The notes under the pieces: generated by a model
What the model saw: the letters and a program-made list of their open reading frames with translations, nothing else
Told to the model about the DNA's origin: nothing
Databases searched by the model: none
Shown here: positions 15,231 through 24,029 of the stretch, one piece after another
How the letters are laid out: each line of letters opens with the position of its first letter
How positions within the stretch are numbered: position 1 is the first letter of the stretch
Translations under genes and position numbers: made by a program
Source of the DNA: Oscillospiraceae bacterium
GTDB taxonomy: Bacteria; Bacillota; Clostridia; Oscillospirales; Oscillospiraceae
Length of the DNA: 64,000 nt
Direction: 5' to 3'
Assembly (NCBI GenBank): GCA_024404315.1
Contig: JAKSQD010000001.1
Location: forward strand, 54,894-118,893

Positions 15231-16567
15231 GCCTGATCCTCCTTATCTCCCTTCTGCCGGACAATCAAACGAATGGGAGTGCCCTCCAAGCCAAAGGTGT
15301 TGCGGATTTGGTTTTCCAAATAGCGCTGATAAGAGAAATGGAAAAGCTTTGCCTCGTTGCAGAAGCAGACAAAGGTGGGGGGCTGTACGCCGGCCTGGGT
15401 CATATAGTAGATTTTCAGGCGGCGGCCACGATCCGTGGGAGGCTGCACACGAGTGGTCGCCTCGGCAAGCACGGAATTCAGCACGCCGGTGCGGACACGG
15501 AGCAGGGACATCTCATGGACTCGGTTAATCAGTTCAAAGAGCTTGTTGACTCGCTGACCGGTGAGAGCAGAGATAAACAGCACGGGGGCGTAGGTCATAT
15601 AGCCTAGATCCTGACGGATTTCGTCGGTCATGCGCTTCATGGTCTTGTCGTCCTTTTCCACATCGTCCCACTTGTTGACCACAATGATGGAGGCTTTGCC
15701 AGCGTCGTGAGCCATACCTGCTACCTTGGTATCCTGCTCGGTCACGCCGTCATGGGCATCAATCAGAATCAGGCACACATCAGCACGGTCAATGGCCATG
15801 GTAGCCCGGAGGACGGAAAACTGCTCCACTCGGTCATAGACTCTGGACTTTTTCCGCATACCGGCAGTGTCAATGAAGCAATACTTGCCGGTTTCGTTCT
15901 CGAAATAGCTATCCACTGCGTCTCGGGTGGTTCCTGCCATATCCGAGACAATGACACGCTCTTCTCCCAAAATGCGGTTGGTCAGGGAAGACTTGCCCAC
16001 GTTGGGCTTGCCGATGATGGCGACTTTGATAACGTCCTTGTCCTCTTCCTCCTCGTCGGGTTCGGGGAAGTAACGCACGCATTCCTCCAGCATTTCGTCC
16101 ACGCCGATGCCATGGATGGCAGAGATACCAATGGGGTCGCCCAGACCCAGGTTATAAAACTCATAAATATCGGAGTTATGGGCATGAGCACCAACGGAGT
16201 CGGCTTTATTGGCGCAGAGAACCACCGGCTTACCCGAGCGCAGCAGCATACGAGCCACGTCCTCGTCAGCGGCGGTGATGCCGGTACGGATGTCACAGAC
16301 AAAGACGATGACATTTGCATGTTCAATGGCAATTTCTGCCTGCGCACGCATGAACTGCAAAATCTCGCTGTCGTTGCGGGGCTCAATGCCGCCGGTATCC
16401 ACAATGGTGAACTGTCTGCCGCACCATTCACAGTCAGCATAGAGGCGGTCACGGGTGACACCGGGCGTATCCTCCACGATAGACAGGCGCTGACCGCACA
16501 GCTTGTTAAAGAGCATGGACTTTCCCACGTTGGGACGACCCACGATTGCGACCAAAGGTTTTGCCAT
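15227..16567 (-). CDS. der: Ribosome biogenesis GTPase Der (EngA)
   Basis: The 446-residue protein has two tandem GTPase domains and a C-terminal KH-like domain, and acts in 50S subunit assembly. The first P-loop is GRPNVGKSM (residues 10-18) with DTPGVTRD and DTGG; the second is GKPNVGKSS with DMAGTTRD, DTAG and NKWD. One oddity is methionine after GKS in the first P-loop, where threonine, serine or alanine is usual; the catalytic lysine and serine are intact. The start at 16567 gives the standard MAKPLVAIVGRPNVG opening. Its stop overlaps the plsY start. Confidence 0.97.
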   Translation of the reverse strand: MAKPLVAIVGRPNVGKSMLFNKLCGQRLSIVEDTPGVTRDRLYADCEWCGRQFTIVDTGGIEPRNDSEILQFMRAQAEIAIEHANVIVFVCDIRTGITAADEDVARMLLRSGKPVVLCANKADSVGAHAHNSDIYEFYNLGLGDPIGISAIHGIGVDEMLEECVRYFPEPDEEEEDKDVIKVAIIGKPNVGKSSLTNRILGEERVIVSDMAGTTRDAVDSYFENETGKYCFIDTAGMRKKSRVYDRVEQFSVLRATMAIDRADVCLILIDAHDGVTEQDTKVAGMAHDAGKASIIVVNKWDDVEKDDKTMKRMTDEIRQDLGYMTYAPVLFISALTGQRVNKLFELINRVHEMSLLRVRTGVLNSVLAEATTRVQPPTDRGRRLKIYYMTQAGVQPPTFVCFCNEAKLFHFSYQRYLENQIRNTFGLEGTPIRLIVRQKGDKEDQA

Positions 16568-16699
16568 AAAATCTCACTTCCTTTTTGTTTGCTCTGCCTG
16601 TTAGGAGGCCATCCCAGCCCCGCTGAACGGGTTGCTTTTCAAGCTGAAATGGGTGATTCAGGCATTGATGATACAGCATTTATCAATAAAAATCGGTTT

Positions 16700-18085
16700 T
16701 TATGCTTTCTGATCGGGATTGTATCGGAAATACTCGTCGTCTTCGGGGAAGAAATCCTCATTGGGCGCTTCCTCTGCGTCGTCGATGCCCAGGATAGCGT
16801 CCAGCAGCTTGAAGCCGTCGGAGGCGACGAAGGTAATGGGCACGCCCAATGCCTCCTGAACCTGCTCCACCGTGTAGTCATCCAAAAACACGTTTTGATG
16901 ATAGCGGAGCATACAATCAGGCAACAGCAGACGCTCTCCCAGCTTCTGTCCTTTCAACTGGGCAATGAGATCCCGTCCGGTAATCAGTCCGGCAACCGTG
17001 ATTTCCGGTCCAAAGAAGTCGTTTCGAATTTCGTAAATATGACCCACACCGCCAAATTCAGCGCAGGCTTCGGCGGCCAACTGGGTGATAAGAGGGGCGG
17101 CGGCACGGCCTGTGGCCATGGAGAAGGGACGAAGCTCCAGCTCTTCCCCTTTCATCATCCGCATTGCGCCGTGGAACTCCACCTCCAAAAGGCGGAGCAT
17201 TCCCACGCCGTTTTCCAGCTGGCAGTAGTCGTCATAGAACAGGTCAGAGGGGAGGTCACGCTTGGCCAAGAGGTAAAACTCGTCGCTGCACCAGAACATC
17301 CGCCGTCCAATCTCCTCCAGGCATTGTTCCCCAAAGGCTTCCACCATGTCGATGACAGCGGCGGCTTCCTCCTGGGTATAGGAGCGGAGGGGGTACAGTC
17401 CCTCCCGGTACTTGGTGAGACCCACAGGGACAATGGCGCAGCTGGAAACACCGTTGCGCATTTCCACGAGATCCTTCATGGTACGCATGAGGGCTTCTCC
17501 ATCGTTGACACCGGGACAGGCGACCACCTGGCAATTCATCTGAATGCCCGCCTCCGCAAAGCGGCGCATAATATCCACACTGCGTCCGGCAAAACGATTT
17601 CCCATCATTTTCACCCGCAATTCCGGGTCGGTGGTGTGAACCGAGACATTGATGGGAGAAATACGCAGGTCAATGATGCGCTGAATTTCACGGGGAGAAA
17701 GGTTGGTCAGGGTGACGTAGTTGCCCATGAGGAAGCTCAGGCGCTCGTCATCGTCCTTAAAATACAGCGTATCCCGCAGACCGTCGGGCATCTGATCCAC
17801 AAAACAGAAAATGCAATTGTTGGCGCATCGGTGGCAATGATCCATCAGGTAGGTTTCAAAATTGAGTCCCAGCTCCTGTCCCTCGCCTTTGCGGAGAGAA
17901 ACGGTTCGCTGAGAGCCGTCCTCCTGACGCAGAAGCAAATTCAGGCGGGTATCATAGGTGAAGAACTTGTAGTCCAACACGTCCACGATGCGATTTCCGT
18001 TGACCTCCAGCAGCACCTCGCCAGGGCGAACACCCGCCCGCTCGGCGGGAGAACGAGGATCAATGGTAGAAATTTTTGTACTCAT
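16700..18085 (-). CDS. DUF512 radical SAM-like protein with N-terminal PDZ domain
   Basis: The 461-residue product begins with a PDZ-like segment (IDPRSPAERAGVRPGEVLLEVNGNRI), then a radical SAM core with Cys87, Cys91 and Cys94 in CANNCIFCFVDQMP plus Cys84. The C-terminal DUF512 region contains FWCSDEFYLLAKRDLP and GVGMLRLLE. The family is widespread in clostridia and normally adjacent to der, as here. Its substrate and reaction are not established. The start at 18085 is chosen because it matches the usual MSTKI start; no strong ribosome-binding site is visible, and an ATG at 18109 is an alternative. The 200 bases upstream hold the rpmF terminator only. Confidence 0.88.
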   Translation of the reverse strand: MSTKISTIDPRSPAERAGVRPGEVLLEVNGNRIVDVLDYKFFTYDTRLNLLLRQEDGSQRTVSLRKGEGQELGLNFETYLMDHCHRCANNCIFCFVDQMPDGLRDTLYFKDDDERLSFLMGNYVTLTNLSPREIQRIIDLRISPINVSVHTTDPELRVKMMGNRFAGRSVDIMRRFAEAGIQMNCQVVACPGVNDGEALMRTMKDLVEMRNGVSSCAIVPVGLTKYREGLYPLRSYTQEEAAAVIDMVEAFGEQCLEEIGRRMFWCSDEFYLLAKRDLPSDLFYDDYCQLENGVGMLRLLEVEFHGAMRMMKGEELELRPFSMATGRAAAPLITQLAAEACAEFGGVGHIYEIRNDFFGPEITVAGLITGRDLIAQLKGQKLGERLLLPDCMLRYHQNVFLDDYTVEQVQEALGVPITFVASDGFKLLDAILGIDDAEEAPNEDFFPEDDEYFRYNPDQKA

Positions 18086-18228
18086 AATCGTCCACTCGGA
18101 ATGCGGCATCCCGCATCATCAAGAAATCGGTTGACCCACATTCGCCACAAGGGGAGGTTTTCTCCTCAAAAGCTCCCTTGCGAGGGGTTGGGGCACACTG
18201 TTCCTTTAGTTTACCCTATTTTCAGGCA

Positions 18229-18260
18229 AAAGTAAAGAGCCCGCCGAAAAAGCAGGCTCT
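18229..18260 (-). terminator. Terminator after rpmF
   Basis: On the minus strand AGAGCCTGC pairs with GCGGGCTCT (18260-18252 and 18244-18236) over a TTTTTCG loop, followed by TTTACTTTT. Confidence 0.75.
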
Positions 18261-18285
18261 TGCACTTGCATTGACCATGAGGCAA

Positions 18286-18477
18286 TTACTCGACCTCGGC
18301 GTTGGCCTCGACCTTTGCGTAGGAACGGCCATTATACTCGCCGCAGGCGGGGCAAATACGGTGAGGCATACGCAGAGCACCGCAGTTGCAGCGCACCAGC
18401 TGGGGAGCGGTCAGCTTCCAGTTAGCACGGCGCTTATTACGTCTTGCCTTAGATACTTTACTCTTAGGGACTGCCAT
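18286..18477 (-). CDS. rpmF: 50S ribosomal protein L32
   Basis: This 63-residue protein opens MAVPKSKVSKARRNKRRANWKL, the invariant start of bL32. The start at 18477 follows CAAGGAGGTGTCTTCA. It has a C-terminal zinc ribbon, but the first cysteine pair reads VRCNCGALRMPHR, a C-x-C spacing, while the second is the normal CPACG. Most four-cysteine L32 proteins have C-x2-C in both positions, so zinc binding may be altered or use other ligands. It follows yceD, the conserved order. Confidence 0.96.
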   Translation of the reverse strand: MAVPKSKVSKARRNKRRANWKLTAPQLVRCNCGALRMPHRICPACGEYNGRSYAKVEANAEVE

Positions 18478-18510
18478 TGAAGACACCTCCTTGTCCGCAT
18501 TTTCGGGAAA

Positions 18511-19014
18511 TCATTCATCATCCTGTTCCAGAAGCTTTGCCAGAGCTGCCCAGCGGGAATCCACTTCCGGCTTGCAGCGGCAGGGGCCTTCGTTGAGATC
18601 CTTACCGCACTTGGTGCAGCGACCCTTGCAATCCTCTCGGCACAGGTTTTTTGTATCAACAGCGAAGATCAGCTCATCCGTCATCACTTCATCCAGATCA
18701 AGCACCTTGTCCTTCAGAAGAATGATCTCGTCGTCTTCTTCGTTTTCCAGCTCGGATGCCAGCATACGCTGAACGGGAACGGTCAGCACACGCTGGAAGG
18801 GTTTGCCGCAGCTGTCACAATGGAGATGGAGCCTGCTGGTTGCTTCACAGTCCAGCTCCAACAGCTCGGCACGGTTCCGCACGACACCTCGAATCTTCAC
18901 AGGTTCCGCAAAAATATGCTCTCCGTAAAAGTCCAGCCCGGAAAGATCCATCTCATCCTCAAAGGGAAGGGTGGCACCGGGGGTATAAATGATGTCTTTC
19001 AGATCCAGCTTCAT
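18511..19014 (-). CDS. yceD: YceD/DUF177 family protein
   Basis: The 167-residue product has the DUF177 layout: a beta-rich N-terminal half with HLHCDSCGKPFQRVLTVPV and a C-terminal cysteine cluster CREDCKGRCTKCGKDLNEGPCRC. Family members are encoded beside rpmF and are linked to 23S rRNA stability or ribosome assembly in plants and some bacteria. The start at 19014 follows GCGAGG; an upstream ATG at 19038 is possible but less typical. Two promoters precede it and a terminator follows rpmF, so yceD-rpmF forms a tight two-gene operon. Confidence 0.9.
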   Translation of the reverse strand: MKLDLKDIIYTPGATLPFEDEMDLSGLDFYGEHIFAEPVKIRGVVRNRAELLELDCEATSRLHLHCDSCGKPFQRVLTVPVQRMLASELENEEDDEIILLKDKVLDLDEVMTDELIFAVDTKNLCREDCKGRCTKCGKDLNEGPCRCKPEVDSRWAALAKLLEQDDE

Positions 19015-19043
19015 AACATACCTCGCATAACGATACAATTGGT

Positions 19044-19072
19044 ATTCTAGCGCAAGTCAAAGTACTTGTCAA
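19044..19072 (-). promoter_or_regulatory. yceD-rpmF promoter, proximal
   Basis: On the minus strand TTGACA (19072-19067), a 17-base spacer and TAGAAT (19049-19044) lie 29 bases before the yceD start. Confidence 0.8.
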
Positions 19073-19131
19073 CAGATTTTTCAGAAAATTTCAGCTTTTG
19101 TGGAAAAATCTGTGGATTCCCTGACTTGTCC

Positions 19132-19160
19132 ATTATATAACGTGCCTCAGCGTCCGTCAA
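19132..19160 (-). promoter_or_regulatory. yceD-rpmF promoter, distal
   Basis: On the minus strand TTGACG (19160-19155), a 17-base spacer and TATAAT (19137-19132) start three bases after the ysxC stop codon. Confidence 0.75.
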
Positions 19161-19163
19161 CAC

Positions 19164-19751
19164 TCAATTGCTGACGACGCTCATCACAATGTTCAGCAGC
19201 TCCTGCTTGCCCCAGCCCTTTTCGGCGGAGAAAGGAACCACCGGAACCGCCTCATCCAGCTCCAGGGTCTCCCGAATACGGGTCAGATTGGGCTCCAGCT
19301 CGGACTTTTTCAGCTTATCCATCTTATTCGCCACTACAGCGAAGGGGCAGCCGCTGTCCTTGAACCACTGAGCCATGGTGCAGTCATCGGCGGTGGGCTT
19401 GTGGCGGTAATCCACAATCAGCAGACCCAGCGTGATTTGCTTCTCGGCAAAGTAGTCCTCCATCAGCTGACCCCAGCGGTCACGCTCGACCTTAGAAACC
19501 TTGGCGTAGCCATAGCCGGGCAGATCCACCAGATAGAACGCCTTGTCGATGAGAAAGTAATTCACCTGACGGGTTTTTCCGGGTTCGCTGCCCACACGAG
19601 CCAGATTCTTTCGATCCAGCAGGCGGTTGATAACGGAGCTTTTGCCCACATTGGAGCGCCCCGCCATGGCCACCTGGATTTTACCGTCATGGAGAAAGTG
19701 TTCCTTTTTTGCCGCAGAACGGACATATTCAGCGTTGTGAAGGTTTATCAT
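19164..19751 (-). CDS. ysxC: Ribosome biogenesis GTP-binding protein YsxC/EngB
   Basis: The 195-residue GTPase takes part in late 50S subunit assembly. Motifs are the P-loop GRSNVGKSS (residues 31-39), GKTRQVNYF (switch I region), DLPGYG, NKMDK and SAEKG, all intact. The start at 19751 lies ten bases after the lon stop. It ends the tig-clpP-clpX-lon-ysxC run, the same order as lon-ysxC in Bacillus. Length and motif spacing are normal. Confidence 0.96.
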   Translation of the reverse strand: MINLHNAEYVRSAAKKEHFLHDGKIQVAMAGRSNVGKSSVINRLLDRKNLARVGSEPGKTRQVNYFLIDKAFYLVDLPGYGYAKVSKVERDRWGQLMEDYFAEKQITLGLLIVDYRHKPTADDCTMAQWFKDSGCPFAVVANKMDKLKKSELEPNLTRIRETLELDEAVPVVPFSAEKGWGKQELLNIVMSVVSN

Positions 19752-19761
19752 GGGTTCCTCC

Positions 19762-22221
19762 TTAGCTGGGCATATAGTCCGGGCTTCTCACCTCTCCCGC
19801 CTCAGCGGGAAGAACGGAAAGCGCAGACTTGCCCTCATTGGGGGCGCTCTGCTTGGGGCGAGGCTTCGGCATGGTTACGAGAGCCTCATTGAGCACGGCA
19901 TCCACCTGCTCGGCGACGACAAAGCGCAGGGCGGCACGCACGGTCTGGTCAATCTCTTCCAGATCCTTCTCGTTCTCTTTGGGGATGCAAACCGTCTTCA
20001 TACCGGCACGGAAGGCGGCCATGGTCTTTTCCCGAAGACCGCCAATGGCCAGCACACGGCCTCTCAGGGTCACTTCACCAGTCATGGCCACGTCACCCTT
20101 GACGGGGATGCCGGTCAGGGCGGAGACGATGGCGGTGGTGATGGTCACGCCTGCGCTGGGGCCGTCCTTGGGGGTGGCTGCCTCTGGGAAATGAATGTGG
20201 ATATCTTTGTTCTGATAGAAATCGGCGGGGATGCCCAATCGTTCCGCAGCGGAACGGATGTAAGAGACGGCAGAATGGCAGCTTTCCCGCATGACATCAC
20301 CCAGATTGCCGGTGGATTCCACCTTGCCGGAACCGGGAAGGACGTTGACCTCTACTTCCAGCATCTCGCCGCCCACGCTGGTCCAGGCCAAACCATTGAC
20401 AATGCCCACCTGCGGGCTATGCTGGAACTTTTCCCGGTGATAGGGACGGATGCCCAGCAGTTTTTCCAGGTCTTCCTCGTCGATGGTGACACGCTTGGTC
20501 TCCTCCTCCGTGACAAGGCGGGTAGCGGCCTTGCGGCAGAGCTTTGCCAGCACACGTTCCAGCTGGCGCACGCCGGATTCCAGCGTATAACCGGCAATCA
20601 CCGCACGAAGAGCCTCGTCACTGATTCGCAGATTGCGACCATTGACACCGTGGCGCTTCATCTCACGGGGCAGCAGGTGGCGGCGGGCAATCTGCAATTT
20701 TTCCTCATCGGTGTAGGAGGACAGTTCAATCAGCTCCATACGATCCAGCAGAGGACGGGGAATCATGCCCACATCGTTGGCAGTGGTAACAAAGAGCACT
20801 TCGCTCAAATCAAAGGGCAGTTCCAGGAAGTTATCCCGGAAGGTGGCGTTCTGCTCAGAGTCCAGAACCTCTAACAATGCGGAAGAGGGATCGCCCTTGT
20901 GGTCTGCGCCCAGCTTGTCCACCTCGTCCAGCAGGATGAGGGGATTTGCGGTTCCCGCCTTTTCAATGGCCTTGATAATCTGGCCGGGCATAGCGCCGAT
21001 GTATGTTTTACGGTGGCCACGAATTTCGGCCTCATCATGAATACCGCCCAACGAAATACGAGCCATTTTGCGGTTCAGCGCCTTGGCAAGAGAGGCGGCA
21101 ATGGAGGTTTTGCCCACACCGGGAGGGCCTGCCAAACAGAGAATCTGTCCTTTCAGGTCGGGAGCCAGCTTTTTGACAGCCAGGAACTCCAAAATACGCT
21201 CCTTCACCTTTTCCATGCCGAAATGGTCTGCGTCCAGCACCTTTCTGGCGGCTTCCACGTTGACACGCTCCTTGCTCTTCTTGCTCCAGGGCAGATCGAG
21301 ACAGACATCCAGGTAAGTACGAATCACACTTCCCTCGGGGGAGCCGAATGATTGCTTGGCAAGGCGTTTTAGTTCCTTATCCAGCTTTTCACGAACCTCC
21401 TGGGGCAGCTTTGCCTTTTCGATTTTCTTTGCATATTCAAAGATTTCGCTGTCCACATCCATGCCGTCGCCCAGTTCCGCCTGGATGACCTTCATCTGCT
21501 CCCGGAGGAAGAAATCCTTTTGAACCTCCTGCATATGGGCGGCCAGCTTTTCGTTCAGGTCGTTTTCCAGCGCCAAAACCTCGTTTTCCTTCTTGAGCAT
21601 GGCGTTGACCATTTCCAGACGGCGAACGGGGCTGAGGATTTCCAAAATCTCCTGTTTTTCCTCATAGCGCAGTGGGATATTCTGAGCAATGAAGTCTGCC
21701 AGATAGCCCGGCTCCTGGGCGGCCAGCACGTTCAGCAGCACTTCCGGGGCCATCTTGGGAGCCTGCTCCACATAGCGGTCAAAGAGATCCATCGTCTGAC
21801 GCATGACGGCTTGGGTGCGGATTCCATTGGAAGCGGTCTGGGACTCCAGCTTTTCCACCTCAGCGATGAGATAGGGCCTCTCTTGGGTAATCTGACACAG
21901 CTTGGCTCGATCCAGACCCTCGGCCATCAAGCGAACGCCCTCGTTGGGCAGACGCAGAATCTGACGGACAGCGGCAATGGTGCCCATGGTGTAGAGGTCG
22001 TTTTCCTTCGGCTCTTCCACACTGAGCACCTTCTGCGTGACCAGGAAAATGGTGTCGCCCTCCTCCATGGCGGCGGTCAGCGCCTTGACAGATGCCTGAC
22101 GACCCACGTCAAAATGAATCACCATGCCGGGGAATACGGTCAAGCCCCGCAGCGCCATGGCCGGAAGGATTCTTCGGTTATTCTCATAGTTGGTTTCTTC
22201 AAGGATCTTTTCTTCGCTCAT
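19762..22221 (-). CDS. lon: ATP-dependent protease Lon
   Basis: The 819-residue LonA protease degrades damaged and regulatory proteins in the cytosol. An N-terminal substrate-binding domain (LPAMALRGLTVFPGMVIHFDVGR) precedes the AAA+ module, with Walker A GPPGVGKTS near residue 364 and LLDEVDK. The C-terminal Ser-Lys protease has KDGPSAGVT with Ser near 689 and the lysine in GGLREKTMAAFRAG. The start at 22221 follows GAGGTTTACCT. Upstream is a 460-base gap with two repeats and the clpX terminator, so lon may be transcribed apart from clpX. Confidence 0.97.
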   Translation of the reverse strand: MSEEKILEETNYENNRRILPAMALRGLTVFPGMVIHFDVGRQASVKALTAAMEEGDTIFLVTQKVLSVEEPKENDLYTMGTIAAVRQILRLPNEGVRLMAEGLDRAKLCQITQERPYLIAEVEKLESQTASNGIRTQAVMRQTMDLFDRYVEQAPKMAPEVLLNVLAAQEPGYLADFIAQNIPLRYEEKQEILEILSPVRRLEMVNAMLKKENEVLALENDLNEKLAAHMQEVQKDFFLREQMKVIQAELGDGMDVDSEIFEYAKKIEKAKLPQEVREKLDKELKRLAKQSFGSPEGSVIRTYLDVCLDLPWSKKSKERVNVEAARKVLDADHFGMEKVKERILEFLAVKKLAPDLKGQILCLAGPPGVGKTSIAASLAKALNRKMARISLGGIHDEAEIRGHRKTYIGAMPGQIIKAIEKAGTANPLILLDEVDKLGADHKGDPSSALLEVLDSEQNATFRDNFLELPFDLSEVLFVTTANDVGMIPRPLLDRMELIELSSYTDEEKLQIARRHLLPREMKRHGVNGRNLRISDEALRAVIAGYTLESGVRQLERVLAKLCRKAATRLVTEEETKRVTIDEEDLEKLLGIRPYHREKFQHSPQVGIVNGLAWTSVGGEMLEVEVNVLPGSGKVESTGNLGDVMRESCHSAVSYIRSAAERLGIPADFYQNKDIHIHFPEAATPKDGPSAGVTITTAIVSALTGIPVKGDVAMTGEVTLRGRVLAIGGLREKTMAAFRAGMKTVCIPKENEKDLEEIDQTVRAALRFVVAEQVDAVLNEALVTMPKPRPKQSAPNEGKSALSVLPAEAGEVRSPDYMPS

Positions 22222-22237
22222 AGGTAAACCTCAATCA

Positions 22238-22407
22238 AATTCATCATTCACAATTCATAACTCATAATCGGCACCGTGGGAGCCATCTTCTGACCTCGGT
22301 CAGAGCTCATAACAACCGAAACAAGCGTTTTTGCTGGCAAAAGAAACCACAGAAGACAGCGAGCAGCGTTCCATGGAAGGGTTATTATGAAGGATGAATG
22401 ATGAATT
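22238..22407. repeat. 170-bp element with 23-bp imperfect inverted ends
   Basis: The left end (AATTCATCATTCA, three variable bases, TTCATAA) and the reverse complement of the right end agree at 20 of 23 positions. The interior has a TCTGACC-TC-GGTCAGA palindrome and no ORF of note. It lies between lon and clpX, is unrelated in sequence to the 244-bp family, and looks like another non-autonomous repeat. No copy of it was seen elsewhere in the window. Confidence 0.5.
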
Positions 22408-22414
22408 CTGAATG

Positions 22415-22459
22415 GAAAAAACGCAGGGTCACAGTGACAAAACACATTGCGGCCCTGCG
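22415..22459 (-). terminator. Terminator-like hairpin downstream of clpX
   Basis: On the minus strand CGCAGGG (22459-22453) pairs with CCCTGCG (22428-22422) around a large loop, followed by six T. The loop is long for a classic terminator. Confidence 0.5.
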
Positions 22460-22510
22460 AAATTGTCCGTTTCATCAGGAAAGATGCTTCTTCCCTGTCT
22501 CAGAGGCGGT

Positions 22511-22676
22511 TAGGGCAATACCGCATAATAGGGATGTGCGGATTGCGCAGTAATTTTGCTTCCAAATTTGTTGGGAAAGCCGCAGGAATACTGACGTATT
22601 TCAAGGGTTTTACGGCAAATTTGGGAGCGAAAGGACAAGCAAGGCGCACATTCGACGATTGTGCGGTGTTGCCTTA
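22511..22676. repeat. 166-bp deleted copy of the 244-bp palindromic element
   Basis: The arms are nearly identical to copy 2 (13140-13383): it begins TAGGGCAATACCGCA and ends TGCGGTGTTGCCTTA. The 78-base centre with the two small hairpins is missing, the join being at AGGAATA-CTGACG. It ends five bases from the clpX stop codon, so it probably forms part of the clpX transcript's 3' end. Confidence 0.8.
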
Positions 22677-22681
22677 GTTCT

Positions 22682-23959
22682 TCAGCGACCCTTTTTGTGG
22701 GTCAGGCGGCTCTCATCACGCTGGATGATGGGGTCACTGAGGTGCTTCACGCTGTCAGCGGTGACAATGACCTGATAAATGGCGGGGTCAGAGGGAACCT
22801 CATACATCAGCTTGTTCATGGTGTCTTCCACCACGGCACGGAGTCCACGGGCACCAATGCCACGGTCAAGTGCGCTCTGGGCAATGGTGGTCAATGCCTC
22901 CGGCTCAAAGACCAGCTCCACGTTGTCAAACTCCATCAGCTTTTGATACTGCTTGACCAAAGCGTTTTTCGGCTCGGTGAGAATCTTGGCCAACTGCTCG
23001 CTGTTGAGCGCCTTCAACGTCGTGATAACAGGCAGACGGCCAATCAGCTCGGGGATGATGCCGAACTTCATCAGATCGTGAGGCTGAATCTCCTTGAGAA
23101 TATCTGCCTCCTGCAAATCCTTTTTGCTGCGAATCTGGCCGCCAAAGCCGATGCTCTTTCGGTCGGTGCGGCTTTCAATGGTCTTTTCGATGCCCTCAAA
23201 AGCGCCGCCGCAGATGAAAAGGATGTTGGTGGTATCCACCTGAAGAAACTCCTGATGAGGGTGCTTGCGTCCGCCCTGGGGAGGAACATTGGCAACCGTA
23301 CCTTCCAGAATTTTCAGCAGAGCCTGCTGCACGCCCTCGCCCGAAACGTCACGGGTAATGGACGTATTCTCGCTTTTGCGGGCGATTTTATCAATCTCGT
23401 CCACATAGATGATGCCACGCTCGGCCAGCTCAATGTCATAGTCAGCGGCCTGCACCAGACGGGTGAGGATGTTTTCCACGTCGTCGCCCACATAGCCAGC
23501 CTCGGTGAGGGTGGTTGCGTCAGCGATGGCAAAGGGAACCTTCATCATGCGAGCCAGCGTCTGAGCCAGCAGGGTCTTGCCGCAGCCGGTGGGACCGAGC
23601 AGCAGCACGTTGGATTTTTGCAGCTCCACGCCGCCGTCATCGCCGTGAAGAATTCGTTTATAATGATTGTAAACAGCCACGGAAAGGGTCATTTTGGCCT
23701 CTTCCTGACCAATCACATACTGATCCAGTGCGGCACGAATCTCACGGGGGGTGGGCAGATCCTCCATGGACAGGTCGTCCAGGTATTCCTCCTGTGTTTC
23801 TTCTTCCTCCAGCAAATCCTCACCGAGGATACCATTGCACAGGCCCACGCATTCGTTGCAGATAAAGACGCCCGGACCGGCAATCAGTCGCCGGACCTGC
23901 TCCTGCCGCTTACCGCAGAAGGAACAGCGAACATTGCGGTTGTCGTCATTTTTCGCCAT
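22682..23959 (-). CDS. clpX: ClpX, ATPase subunit of the ClpXP protease
   Basis: The 425-residue unfoldase recognises substrates and feeds them to ClpP. The N-terminal zinc-binding domain shows [11 protein letters not shown] and CNEC; then come Walker A GPTGCGKT, Walker [14 protein letters not shown], the [13 protein letters not shown] block, the ClpP-contacting IGFGG loop and sensor GARGLR. The start at 23959 gives the family opening [17 protein letters not shown]. It follows clpP by 70 bases. Full length. Confidence 0.97.
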   Translation of the reverse strand: MAKNDDNRNVRCSFCGKRQEQVRRLIAGPGVFICNECVGLCNGILGEDLLEEEETQEEYLDDLSMEDLPTPREIRAALDQYVIGQEEAKMTLSVAVYNHYKRILHGDDGGVELQKSNVLLLGPTGCGKTLLAQTLARMMKVPFAIADATTLTEAGYVGDDVENILTRLVQAADYDIELAERGIIYVDEIDKIARKSENTSITRDVSGEGVQQALLKILEGTVANVPPQGGRKHPHQEFLQVDTTNILFICGGAFEGIEKTIESRTDRKSIGFGGQIRSKKDLQEADILKEIQPHDLMKFGIIPELIGRLPVITTLKALNSEQLAKILTEPKNALVKQYQKLMEFDNVELVFEPEALTTIAQSALDRGIGARGLRAVVEDTMNKLMYEVPSDPAIYQVIVTADSVKHLSDPIIQRDESRLTHKKGR

Positions 23960-24029
23960 AGTTATTTTCCCTTACTTGATGGTTCAAGGAGAGAGCAGAG
24001 GAAGTGTCCCCTGCTCCCGTATTGTCATA

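Noticed and set aside
15707-18235. 842-codon open frame on the + strand
   Set aside because: It is antisense to the well-supported der and DUF512 genes, has no recognisable domains and is His/Gly/Gln-rich. Long antisense frames are a by-product of the biased codon use here.
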